Translations under genes and position numbers: made by a program
The notes under the pieces: model-generated
The model's database searches: none
What the model was told of the DNA's origin: nothing
The model's input: the letters and a program-made list of their open reading frames with translations, nothing else
Shown here: positions 1-6,895 of the stretch, piece by piece
How positions within the stretch are numbered: the stretch's first letter is position 1
Layout: each line of letters starts with the position of its first letter
Origin: CAZMMV01 sp964567475
GTDB taxonomy: Bacteria; Bacillota; Clostridia; Tissierellales; Tissierellaceae
DNA length: 12,033 bases
NCBI GenBank assembly: GCA_964567475.1
Contig: CAZMMV010000053.1
Location: 1 to 12,033, forward strand
Direction: 5' to 3'

Positions 1-47
1 GAATAAGTATCAAAAATGGTGCCTGGCACCATTTTTGATACTTATTC
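1..47. repeat. Perfect 23-bp-arm palindrome at window start
   Basis: Bases 1-23 and 25-47 are exact reverse complements around a single T at 24, so the transcript could fold into a hairpin of about 22 bp. The centre is the GC-rich palindrome GGTGCCTGGCACC, flanked by A/T-rich outer arms. No T-run follows the right arm (the next bases are CCTGG), so it is not a classic intrinsic terminator on the + strand. The length and perfection suggest a dispersed REP-like palindrome or the end of a small mobile unit. A terminator for an unseen upstream gene, or a double-stranded protein-binding site, is also possible. The arms may continue outside the window. Confidence 0.85.
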
Positions 48-68
48 CCTGGTTAATATATAAAAAAC

Positions 69-96
69 TTGTCTACTATAAAAAATGTGCTATACT
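69..96 (+). promoter_or_regulatory. Predicted sigma-A promoter of the cca operon
   Basis: A -35-like TTGTCT at 69-74 and a -10 TATACT at 91-96 are separated by 16 bases. The -10 is preceded by TGC (88-90), giving an extended -10. It lies 29 bases before the cca start codon. No other convincing promoter was seen before mnmA, so it probably drives cca-glmM-degV-mnmA. This is a consensus match only. Confidence 0.65.
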
Positions 97-125
97 AAAA
101 TAAGGTTATAAACTGGAGTGGTTTT

Positions 126-1463
126 ATGGAAATAAAGATACCTGAATATGTGGAAAATGTTATATGTAAACTTGAAAATAGAGGATTTAGTGCATATATA
201 GTTGGTGGATGTGTTAGGGATGCATTGCTAGATAGGGAGCCATCTGATTATGATGTAGCTACAGATGCTTTGCCGGAAGATATTTTGGAGGTTTTTAAGG
301 AATATAAAACTATAGAAGTAGGGAAAAAGTTTGGGACTATAGTTGTGGTTCAATCTGGAGGGCTTGTAGAAGTTACTACATTTAGGACTGATGGACAATA
401 TATAGATGGCAGAAGGCCAGAAGAGGTTTATTTTTCTAAGGATTTAAAAGAGGATTTATCTAGGAGAGATTTTACTATCAATGCTATGGCATATAATAAA
501 AAGACAGGATTGATAGATTATTTTAATGGTATATATGATATAGAGAAAAATATAATTAGGACTGTGGGAGATCCAGAAAAAAGGTTTGCAGAAGATTATT
601 TAAGGATTTTGAGAGGGGTTCGTTTTGCAAGTCAATTAGAATTTAATATAGAAGAGGATACTTATAATTTATCTAGATTATATGGAAAAAACTTAGTAAA
701 TATAAGTAATGAAAGGATAAGGGAAGAGTTATTTAAGATACTTTTATCAAATAAACCTTCTTATGGAATAAGACTTTTAAAAGATTTAGATATGATTTCT
801 ATAATTTTACCAGAATTAGAAAAAACAATAGATTTCAATCAATATAATCCCCATCATAATAAGGACGTATTCAATCATACACTTTGTGTTTTAGATAGTG
901 TGTCTCCTATACTTCATTTAAGATTAGCAGCTTTATTTCATGATATTGGAAAGCCTTATACCTTTACTAGGTATGATGATGGTATTGGGCATTTTTATGG
1001 TCATGATAAAATATCATCTAAATTGACTAGGGAAATATTAAATAGATTAAGATGTCCAAAGGATTTAATTCAAAGGGTCTTTATATTAGTAGATAAACAT
1101 ATGACACAACATGGTGATTTTCGTGAAAAGGGATTAAAAAGATTGTTGGCTAAGGTGGGGGAAGAGGATATATTTATTTTGTTTGAACTCCAAAAAGCTG
1201 ATAGACTTTGTTCTAATGAAGAGCAAAATATAGATGATATATTGGAAAGAGAAAATAAGATAAAAGAGATACTGGAAAAAAGTGAAGTATATGAAAAAAA
1301 TCAATTAGCTATAAATGGTAAAAATGTGATAGAATTAGGCTATGAAGAAGGTAAAATCATAGGGAATATATTGAAGTATCTGTTGGAAAGAGTGCTAGAA
1401 GAGCCAAAGTTAAATGAAAAGGAAAAGTTGATTGAAATTATAAAGGAAAAATTTAAATTATAA
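126..1463 (+). CDS. cca: CCA tRNA nucleotidyltransferase with HD domain
   Basis: A 445-residue class II nucleotidyltransferase that adds or repairs the 3'-terminal CCA of tRNAs in the cytoplasm using CTP and ATP. The head domain carries GGCVRD (27-32), the metal-binding DYD (41-43) and RRDFTINAMAY (113-123). EDYLR at 156-160 fits the EDxxR nucleobase-selecting motif of CCA-adding enzymes. An HD phosphohydrolase domain follows at about 240-360, with H251, H272-D273, H293 and D359 as likely metal ligands. In other HD-bearing CCA enzymes this domain has been linked to phosphatase/phosphodiesterase activity. The ATG start has GGAG 7 bases upstream. It is the first gene of a likely operon, 33 bases before glmM. 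A CC- or A-only adding enzyme or a poly(A) polymerase cannot be fully excluded from motifs, but full CCA addition is the simplest reading. Confidence 0.93.
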   Translation: MEIKIPEYVENVICKLENRGFSAYIVGGCVRDALLDREPSDYDVATDALPEDILEVFKEYKTIEVGKKFGTIVVVQSGGLVEVTTFRTDGQYIDGRRPEEVYFSKDLKEDLSRRDFTINAMAYNKKTGLIDYFNGIYDIEKNIIRTVGDPEKRFAEDYLRILRGVRFASQLEFNIEEDTYNLSRLYGKNLVNISNERIREELFKILLSNKPSYGIRLLKDLDMISIILPELEKTIDFNQYNPHHNKDVFNHTLCVLDSVSPILHLRLAALFHDIGKPYTFTRYDDGIGHFYGHDKISSKLTREILNRLRCPKDLIQRVFILVDKHMTQHGDFREKGLKRLLAKVGEEDIFILFELQKADRLCSNEEQNIDDILERENKIKEILEKSEVYEKNQLAINGKNVIELGYEEGKIIGNILKYLLERVLEEPKLNEKEKLIEIIKEKFKL

Positions 1464-1496
1464 GTGTTAATATTTAATATGGGGGGATTTAGTAAG

Positions 1497-2840
1497 ATGG
1501 GTAAGTTGTTTGGTACTGATGGTGTTAGAGGTATTGCAAATAAGGATTTGACACCAGAGTTGGCTTATAAATTAGGTCGAGCTGGTGCTTATATATTGGC
1601 TAAGGAAAACAAGGGCAAGGTAATTATAGGAAGGGATACTAGAATCTCTGGTAGTATGCTTGAGGCCGCTCTTGCGGCAGGTATATGTTCTATGGGGATT
1701 GATGTTGTATCTCTTGGGGTTATACCTACTCCTGCAGTGGCTTATTTGACTAGGGAATATGAGGCTTTGCTTGGTGTTGTTATATCTGCTTCTCACAATC
1801 CTGGTGAATATAATGGAATAAAGTTTTTCAATGGTAAAGGTCTTAAATTATCTGATGAAATAGAAGAGCAGATAGAGGATATTATATTTAATAAAAAAGT
1901 TATTGATGTTAGAGCAGTTGGTGAAAAAGTAGGTAGGGTAATTGTAGATGAAAATGGTGGAGAGGATTACATAAGCTATTTAATGAAAACTATTAATGTT
2001 GATTTAAGAGGAAAAAGGGTAGCTATGGATTGTGGTCATGGAGCATTATATAAAATTGGTCCTGAAACTATCAGAAGACTTGGTGGAGAGGTAATATCTA
2101 TAAATACGGATCCAAATGGAATGAATATAAATGATAATTGTGGTTCTACTAATCCTGATATGGTTAGTGATTTAGTATTAAAGGAGAAGGCTGATATAGG
2201 TATAGCATTTGATGGTGATGGTGATAGGATAATAGCTGTTGATGAAAAGGGCCTTGTTCTTGATGGTGATCATATACTTTCTATTTGTGGAACATATTTA
2301 CATGAACATGGTAAGCTAAAGAATGATACAATAGTAGGTACTGTGATGACTAATATGGGCTTAGATACGTATTTAAAGGGAAAAAATATGAATATAGTAA
2401 AGACTAAAGTAGGAGATAGATATATATTAGAAGAAATGTTAAAATCTGATTATGTTTTAGGTGGAGAACAGTCTGGACATATAATATTTTTAGACTATAA
2501 TACTACTGGGGATGGTTTAGCTACAGGACTTCATCTTTTAGAAGTTATGCTATCTTCAGGAAAGAAGATGTCTGAATTAAATAATTTAATGACTGAATTT
2601 CCTCAAGTATTAGTTAATGCAAGAGTAAAAAATGAATTAAAATATAGTTATAATGAAAATGTAGAAATAATGGAAAAGATAAACAAGCTAGAAGAAATGT
2701 TTCATGGAGAGGGACGAGTGCTTATAAGACCTTCTGGTACAGAGCCTTTAGTTAGGGTAATGATTGAAGCAAAAGAAGATAATGGTATAGAAAAACTTGC
2801 AAAAGATTTAGCAGATTTTATAGAATCAAAATTAGGATAG
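1497..2840 (+). CDS. glmM: Phosphoglucosamine mutase GlmM
   Basis: Interconverts glucosamine-6-phosphate and glucosamine-1-phosphate, feeding UDP-GlcNAc and so peptidoglycan synthesis. The 447 residues match the family's usual length of about 445-450. The N-terminus MGKLFGTDGVRG is the family signature. The phosphoserine loop SASHNP (97-102) places the catalytic phosphoserine at S99, the Mg-binding loop is DGDGDR (239-244), the sugar-binding loop GGEQSGH is at 322-328, and the C-terminal phosphate-binding loop RPSGTEP is at 411-417. The frame is open up to a GTG at 1464 and an ATG at 1479. The ATG at 1497 is chosen because a G-rich Shine-Dalgarno (1481-1486) lies 10 bases before it and homologues start at MGK. 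The gene lies in the cca cluster; glmS is not in the window. Confidence 0.97.
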   Translation: MGKLFGTDGVRGIANKDLTPELAYKLGRAGAYILAKENKGKVIIGRDTRISGSMLEAALAAGICSMGIDVVSLGVIPTPAVAYLTREYEALLGVVISASHNPGEYNGIKFFNGKGLKLSDEIEEQIEDIIFNKKVIDVRAVGEKVGRVIVDENGGEDYISYLMKTINVDLRGKRVAMDCGHGALYKIGPETIRRLGGEVISINTDPNGMNINDNCGSTNPDMVSDLVLKEKADIGIAFDGDGDRIIAVDEKGLVLDGDHILSICGTYLHEHGKLKNDTIVGTVMTNMGLDTYLKGKNMNIVKTKVGDRYILEEMLKSDYVLGGEQSGHIIFLDYNTTGDGLATGLHLLEVMLSSGKKMSELNNLMTEFPQVLVNARVKNELKYSYNENVEIMEKINKLEEMFHGEGRVLIRPSGTEPLVRVMIEAKEDNGIEKLAKDLADFIESKLG

Positions 2841-2890
2841 AAAACATAAAAATGTAAGAATGTAAAAGATAAAGATAAAGAGGTGGGAAA

Positions 2891-3727
2891 GTGAGTTGTA
2901 GAATTGTAGCAGATAGTTGTTGTGATTTAAATGATGATCTAAGGGACAAACTAGATGTTAGTTTGGTAGCCTTTAAAATAGATGTTGATGAAGAAAAGTT
3001 TATAGACAATGAGGATATAGATACTGATAAGTTGCTTAAACTTATGAAGAAAAGTCCAAATCCTGTAAAGACTTCTTGTCCATCACCAGGAGATTTTGTT
3101 AAGGAATATGAAAAGTATGAGGATATTTTTGCGGTTACCATATCAAGTAAATTAAGTGGAACTTATAATTCTGCTGTTTTAGCAAAACAAATGGTAGAGG
3201 AAGAAAATCCAGATAAATTTATTCATGTATTTGATTCAAAGTCTGCAAGTGTAGGTGAGACGTTAGTTTCTCTTAAGATACAAGAATTAATAGATGAAAA
3301 ATTGGCTAATATAGAAATAGTTGAAAAGGTAGAAAAATATATTGCTGATATGAAAACATTTTTCGTTCTGGAAAGTTTAGATAATTTAATTAAAAATGGA
3401 AGAATATCAAAGACTAAGGGACTTATAGCCAATGTATTAAATCTTAAGCCTATTATGGGTGATGATGGTGATGGTAGTATAAGGTTAGTTGAGAATAATA
3501 GAGGTAATAAACGAGTCTTTAAAAGATTGGTTGATTTGATAGGAGAAACTGGAGAAAAATTAGAAGACAAGATATTAGCTATTGCTCATGTAAATGCATT
3601 GGAAAAAGCAGAAAAATTAAAAAGTGAAATAGAAAAAATATATAAGTTTAAAGATATAATTTTGGTTAAGACTGCTGGTCTGGCTACTGCTTATGCAAAT
3701 GATGGTGGTATAATCTTAGTATTTTAA
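2891..3727 (+). CDS. DegV family fatty-acid-binding protein
   Basis: A 278-residue soluble DegV/EDD-fold protein. Family members such as FakB bind one fatty acid and present it to the kinase FakA for phosphorylation before phospholipid synthesis. Visible hallmarks are the N-terminal IVADSCCDL, TSCPSPGDF (61-69) for carboxylate binding, ISSKLSGTYNSA (84-95), DSKSAS (115-120), and LIKNGRIS (166-173). The C-terminal segment GLATAYANDGG has Tyr268 where many FakB proteins have the lipid-head-group His. The start is GTG, with AGGTGG (2881-2886) only 4 bases upstream. It is co-directional with glmM (50-base gap) and mnmA (15-base gap). No fakA-like DAK-domain gene is in the window, so lipid and partner are unknown. 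Confidence 0.9.
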   Translation: MSCRIVADSCCDLNDDLRDKLDVSLVAFKIDVDEEKFIDNEDIDTDKLLKLMKKSPNPVKTSCPSPGDFVKEYEKYEDIFAVTISSKLSGTYNSAVLAKQMVEEENPDKFIHVFDSKSASVGETLVSLKIQELIDEKLANIEIVEKVEKYIADMKTFFVLESLDNLIKNGRISKTKGLIANVLNLKPIMGDDGDGSIRLVENNRGNKRVFKRLVDLIGETGEKLEDKILAIAHVNALEKAEKLKSEIEKIYKFKDIILVKTAGLATAYANDGGIILVF

Positions 3728-3742
3728 AGAAAGGATTTTTTT

Positions 3743-4819
3743 ATGAAAAAGAAAGTAGTATTAGGAATGAGTGGTGGGGTTGACAGCTCTGTAGCTGCAT
3801 ATATCCTTCAACAAGAGGGATATGAGGTCATAGGTCTAACTATGGCTGTTGTACCTGATGATGGTATGTATGATGACTATTGTCCTATGGCTGTTGTTGA
3901 AGATGCTAAGAAGGTAGCGGATAGTTTAGGTATTGTTCATCATGTAGTGGATTTTAGAGGAGTTTTTGAAAGAAAGGTAATAGATTATTTTATAGATGAG
4001 TATATGGAAGGAAGAACACCTAATCCTTGTGTGGCCTGTAACAAGAATATAAAGTTTGGTGAGTTTTTAAAAAAAGCTGAGAGTCTTGGTGCTGATTATA
4101 TTGCCACTGGACATTATGCAAGTATTGAAAAGGATCAAGATACTGGTCGTTATTTAATGAGGAAATCTCATGATGATAAAAAGGATCAAACTTATTTTTT
4201 ATATGGAATGACTCAATATCAACTTGCTCACACACTTATGCCCTTAGGTAAATATAATAAGGATAGGGTCAGGGAAATAGCTAAAGAGATAGGACTTGAA
4301 ATTCACAATAAGCCAGATAGTGAAGAAATATGTTTTATTCCAGATAATGATCATGGAAAATTCATAGAAAGTAGAGTGGGAGATAGGGTTAAAGCAGGTA
4401 ATTTTGTTGATCTTGATGGAAATATACTAGGACAGCATAAAGGTATAGTCTACTATACTGTTGGCCAGAGAAAAGGCCTTGGTATAGCTTTAGGTAAGAG
4501 GGTTTTTGTTCAAAAGATTGACCCAGTAAAAGATGAAATAGTTTTAGCTGATGAAAAGGATTTATTCAAAAGCAAACTTTATGCAGATGAGTTGAATATA
4601 ATAGCATATGATAAATTACCTGATTCCATAAATGTAAGTGCAAAGGTTAGATATTCATTAAGGACTTCTAGAGCCAATGTAAGACTAGAAGGGGATGGTG
4701 TAGTGGTGGAGTTTGAAGAGCCACAAAGAGCTATTACCAAAGGACAATCCATTGTATTTTATGATGGTGACTTAGTAATAGGTGGAGGAATAATTAAAAA
4801 GGTATATGATAATGATTAA
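3743..4819 (+). CDS. mnmA: tRNA-specific 2-thiouridylase MnmA
   Basis: Inserts sulfur at C2 of wobble uridine U34 in tRNA-Lys, -Glu and -Gln after ATP-dependent adenylation. The 358 residues are typical of the family. The N-terminal PP-loop is GMSGGVDSS (8-16). TPNPCVACN (92-100) holds the conserved Cys99 plus an additional Cys96, ATGHYA lies at 121-126, and EEICFIP (194-200) supplies Cys197. The tRNA-recognition region includes KDQTYFLYGMTQ (147-158), and the C-terminal beta-barrel follows TVGQRKGLGIA (239-249). The ATG has AGGA 7 bases upstream. It is the last gene of the cca cluster. No cysteine desulfurase gene lies beside it here, although one often does in related bacteria. Confidence 0.96.
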   Translation: MKKKVVLGMSGGVDSSVAAYILQQEGYEVIGLTMAVVPDDGMYDDYCPMAVVEDAKKVADSLGIVHHVVDFRGVFERKVIDYFIDEYMEGRTPNPCVACNKNIKFGEFLKKAESLGADYIATGHYASIEKDQDTGRYLMRKSHDDKKDQTYFLYGMTQYQLAHTLMPLGKYNKDRVREIAKEIGLEIHNKPDSEEICFIPDNDHGKFIESRVGDRVKAGNFVDLDGNILGQHKGIVYYTVGQRKGLGIALGKRVFVQKIDPVKDEIVLADEKDLFKSKLYADELNIIAYDKLPDSINVSAKVRYSLRTSRANVRLEGDGVVVEFEEPQRAITKGQSIVFYDGDLVIGGGIIKKVYDND

Positions 4820-4887
4820 AAATTACTAATATATATATAGATAAATACTATTAAATTTATTATGTTTTTTTTAAAGTTCATAAGGTA

Positions 4888-4916
4888 TTGGATAATGTTA
4901 TTTGTTGTGTTATAAT
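4888..4916 (+). promoter_or_regulatory. Predicted promoter P1 for tig-clpP-clpX
   Basis: TTGGAT (4888-4893) and a perfect TATAAT (4911-4916) are separated by 17 bases. The -10 is preceded by TGT (4908-4910), giving an extended -10. It lies 63 bases before the tig start. No CIRCE or CtsR-type heat-shock operator was seen next to it, so expression is probably housekeeping. Confidence 0.7.
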
Positions 4917-4929
4917 TTTATGATATAAT
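4902..4929 (+). promoter_or_regulatory. Predicted overlapping promoter P2 for tig
   Basis: TTGTTG (4902-4907) and a second perfect TATAAT (4924-4929) are 16 bases apart. It overlaps P1, offset by about 13 bases, so P1 and P2 cannot be occupied at the same time. Either may be the true promoter. Confidence 0.45.
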
Positions 4930-4979
4930 GATATAGTTAAAAACAGGATAAATTTATATATTGAGGGAGGAAGTTGTAC

Positions 4980-6269
4980 ATGAAAGCAACATTAGGAAAA
5001 AAAGAAAATAATACTGTGGATTTCACAATTGAAATACCAGAAGCAGATTTTGCAAAAGCTACACAAAAAGCATATTTAAAAAATAGGGGAGTATTTAATA
5101 TTCCAGGATTTAGAAAAGGAAAGGTTCCTAGACAAATAATTGAAATGAATTATGGAAAGGAAGTATTTTACGAAGAAGCTATCAATACTTTGTTACCTGA
5201 ATCTTATGAAGCTGCAATCAAAGAATTAAAGTTAGATCCTATTAATCAACCAAATATTGATGTAGAAGAAATAGAAGCTGGTAAAGCAATAATGATAAAA
5301 GTAGATGTTGAAGTTAAGCCAGAGGTAAAACTTGGAGATTATAAAGGTGTAGAAATTGAAAAAGTAGAGTATAATGTAACTGATGAAGTTATAGAAGAAG
5401 AAATAAAATCAGTACAGGATACTAATGGAAGAATAATAGATGCAGGAGATAGGAAAGTTAAAGAAGGAGATATTTTAACTATAGATTTCAAAGGATATGT
5501 TGATGATGAAGCATTTCCTGGTGGAGAAGCAGAAGGACATGAATTAGAAATTGGTTCAAATCAATTTATTCCAGGTTTTGAAGAACAATTAGTGGGTAAG
5601 AATAAAGATGAGGAAGTTGATGTTGTAGTTACATTCCCTGAAGAATACCATGAAGAAAGTTTAAAGGGAAAAGAAGCTACATTTAAAGTAACTATTCATG
5701 AAATAAAAGAAAAAGAATTACCTGAGTTAGACGATGAGTTTGCTAAGGATGTAAGTGAATTTGATACTTTAGAAGAATATAAAAATAGTATTAGAGAAAA
5801 ACTAGAAGAAGATTTTAAATCTAGAGAAGAAGCTGAAAATGAAAATAATTTAATAGAAGCTGTTATAGATTCTGCAGAAGTTGATATACCAGAAGTTATG
5901 ATAGATAATCAACTTGAAACAGAAGTTGCTGAATTTGGTCATAGAATGCAATCTCAAGGTTTAAGTTTAGACCAGTATCTACAAATGACAGGTTCAACAG
6001 AAGATATGTTAAAAGAACAATTGAAACCTATGGCAGAAAAGAGAGTTAAGGGTGATTTAGTTCTTGAAGCTATTGGAAAGGCAGAAAAGATTGAAGTATT
6101 AGATGAAGATATAGACAGTGAATTAAATAAAATGGCAGATTTATATAAGCAAGAGAACAAAGAACAGTTTGTTAAGACTATGAAAAAGAATGACTTAAGC
6201 TTCTTAGAGACTGCTCTTATAAATCAAAAAGTAATTGATATGTTAAAGGAAAATGTAAAATTTAAATAA
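4980..6269 (+). CDS. tig: Trigger factor (ribosome-associated chaperone/PPIase)
   Basis: A cytoplasmic chaperone that docks near the ribosomal exit tunnel, shields nascent chains and has FKBP-type prolyl isomerase activity. The 429 residues match the usual 425-435. The N-terminal ribosome-binding domain has the docking signature GFRKGKVP (43-50). The FKBP-like domain runs about 160-243, with IPGFEEQLVG at 197-206 as its core. The helical C-terminal substrate cradle runs from about 250 to 429. The ATG at 4980 is preferred to the in-frame TTG at 4974, because the Shine-Dalgarno GGGAGG (4965-4970) is 9 bases from the ATG but only 3 from the TTG. It is first in the proteostasis cluster, 23 bases before clpP. 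Confidence 0.97.
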   Translation: MKATLGKKENNTVDFTIEIPEADFAKATQKAYLKNRGVFNIPGFRKGKVPRQIIEMNYGKEVFYEEAINTLLPESYEAAIKELKLDPINQPNIDVEEIEAGKAIMIKVDVEVKPEVKLGDYKGVEIEKVEYNVTDEVIEEEIKSVQDTNGRIIDAGDRKVKEGDILTIDFKGYVDDEAFPGGEAEGHELEIGSNQFIPGFEEQLVGKNKDEEVDVVVTFPEEYHEESLKGKEATFKVTIHEIKEKELPELDDEFAKDVSEFDTLEEYKNSIREKLEEDFKSREEAENENNLIEAVIDSAEVDIPEVMIDNQLETEVAEFGHRMQSQGLSLDQYLQMTGSTEDMLKEQLKPMAEKRVKGDLVLEAIGKAEKIEVLDEDIDSELNKMADLYKQENKEQFVKTMKKNDLSFLETALINQKVIDMLKENVKFK

Positions 6270-6292
6270 TAAAATACGGGAGGGATTTACAG

Positions 6293-6877
6293 ATGGCTTT
6301 AGTACCTATGGTAGTAGAACAAACTAATAGGGGAGAAAGATCTTATGACATTTACTCCAGATTGTTAAAGGAAAGAATAATATTTATAGGCAGTGAAATC
6401 AATGATACTACTGCAAGTTTATTGGTAGCTCAATTGTTATTTCTTGAAGCTGAAGACCCAGATAAAGATATTCAAATTTATATAAATAGTCCAGGTGGGT
6501 CAGTGAGTGCAGGTTTTGCTATATATGATACTATGCAATATATAAAACCAGATGTATCAACTATTTGTATGGGTATGGCTGCAAGCATGGGTGCATTTTT
6601 ATTGGCTGCAGGTACAAAGGGTAAGAGATTTGCATTGCCAAACTCTGATATTATGATTCACCAACCTTTAGGTGGAACTCAAGGTCAAGCTGAGGATATC
6701 AGGATACATGCTGAGAGAATAGTTAAGATGAGAGAGAAATTAAATAAAATTATTTCTGAAAGATCTGGTCAATCCTTGGAAAAGGTTGCAAGAGATACTG
6801 ATAGGGATTATTTCATGACAGCTGATGAGGCTGTAAAATATGGTATAATAGATGAAGTTATTGAATCAAGAAAATAA
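6293..6877 (+). CDS. clpP: ATP-dependent Clp protease proteolytic subunit ClpP
   Basis: The serine peptidase that forms a double-heptamer barrel and degrades proteins delivered by ClpX or other Clp ATPases. The 194 residues are standard. The catalytic triad is visible: S98 in GMAASMG (94-100), H123 in MIHQP (121-125) and D172 in DTDRDYF (168-174). The oxyanion-loop motif SPGGSVSAG lies at 66-74. The N-terminus MALVPMVVEQ resembles the short propeptide region of Firmicute ClpP. The ATG has GGGAGGG (6278-6284) 8 bases upstream. It sits between tig and clpX, 18 bases from its partner clpX, so the pair is almost certainly co-transcribed. Confidence 0.98.
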   Translation: MALVPMVVEQTNRGERSYDIYSRLLKERIIFIGSEINDTTASLLVAQLLFLEAEDPDKDIQIYINSPGGSVSAGFAIYDTMQYIKPDVSTICMGMAASMGAFLLAAGTKGKRFALPNSDIMIHQPLGGTQGQAEDIRIHAERIVKMREKLNKIISERSGQSLEKVARDTDRDYFMTADEAVKYGIIDEVIESRK

Positions 6878-6895
6878 ATGAAGTGAGGTGTTACC

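Noticed and set aside
1464..1496. Upstream GTG/ATG extension of glmM
   Set aside because: It would add 11 or 6 residues before the conserved MGKLFGTDG start, and the ATG at 1479 lies within the ribosome-binding site.
2818..3141. Open - strand frame opposite the start of the DegV gene
   Set aside because: A low-complexity Ser-rich translation that is the shadow of a real gene on the + strand.
4841..4872. A/T-only stem (ATAAAT/ATTTAT) followed by eight T's after mnmA
   Set aside because: The T-run is suggestive, but a 6-bp A/T-only stem with an 8-base loop and a 4-base gap before the T's is too weak to call as an intrinsic terminator.
4974..4979. TTG start for tig
   Set aside because: Only 3 bases separate it from the Shine-Dalgarno. 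The ATG two codons later has normal spacing.
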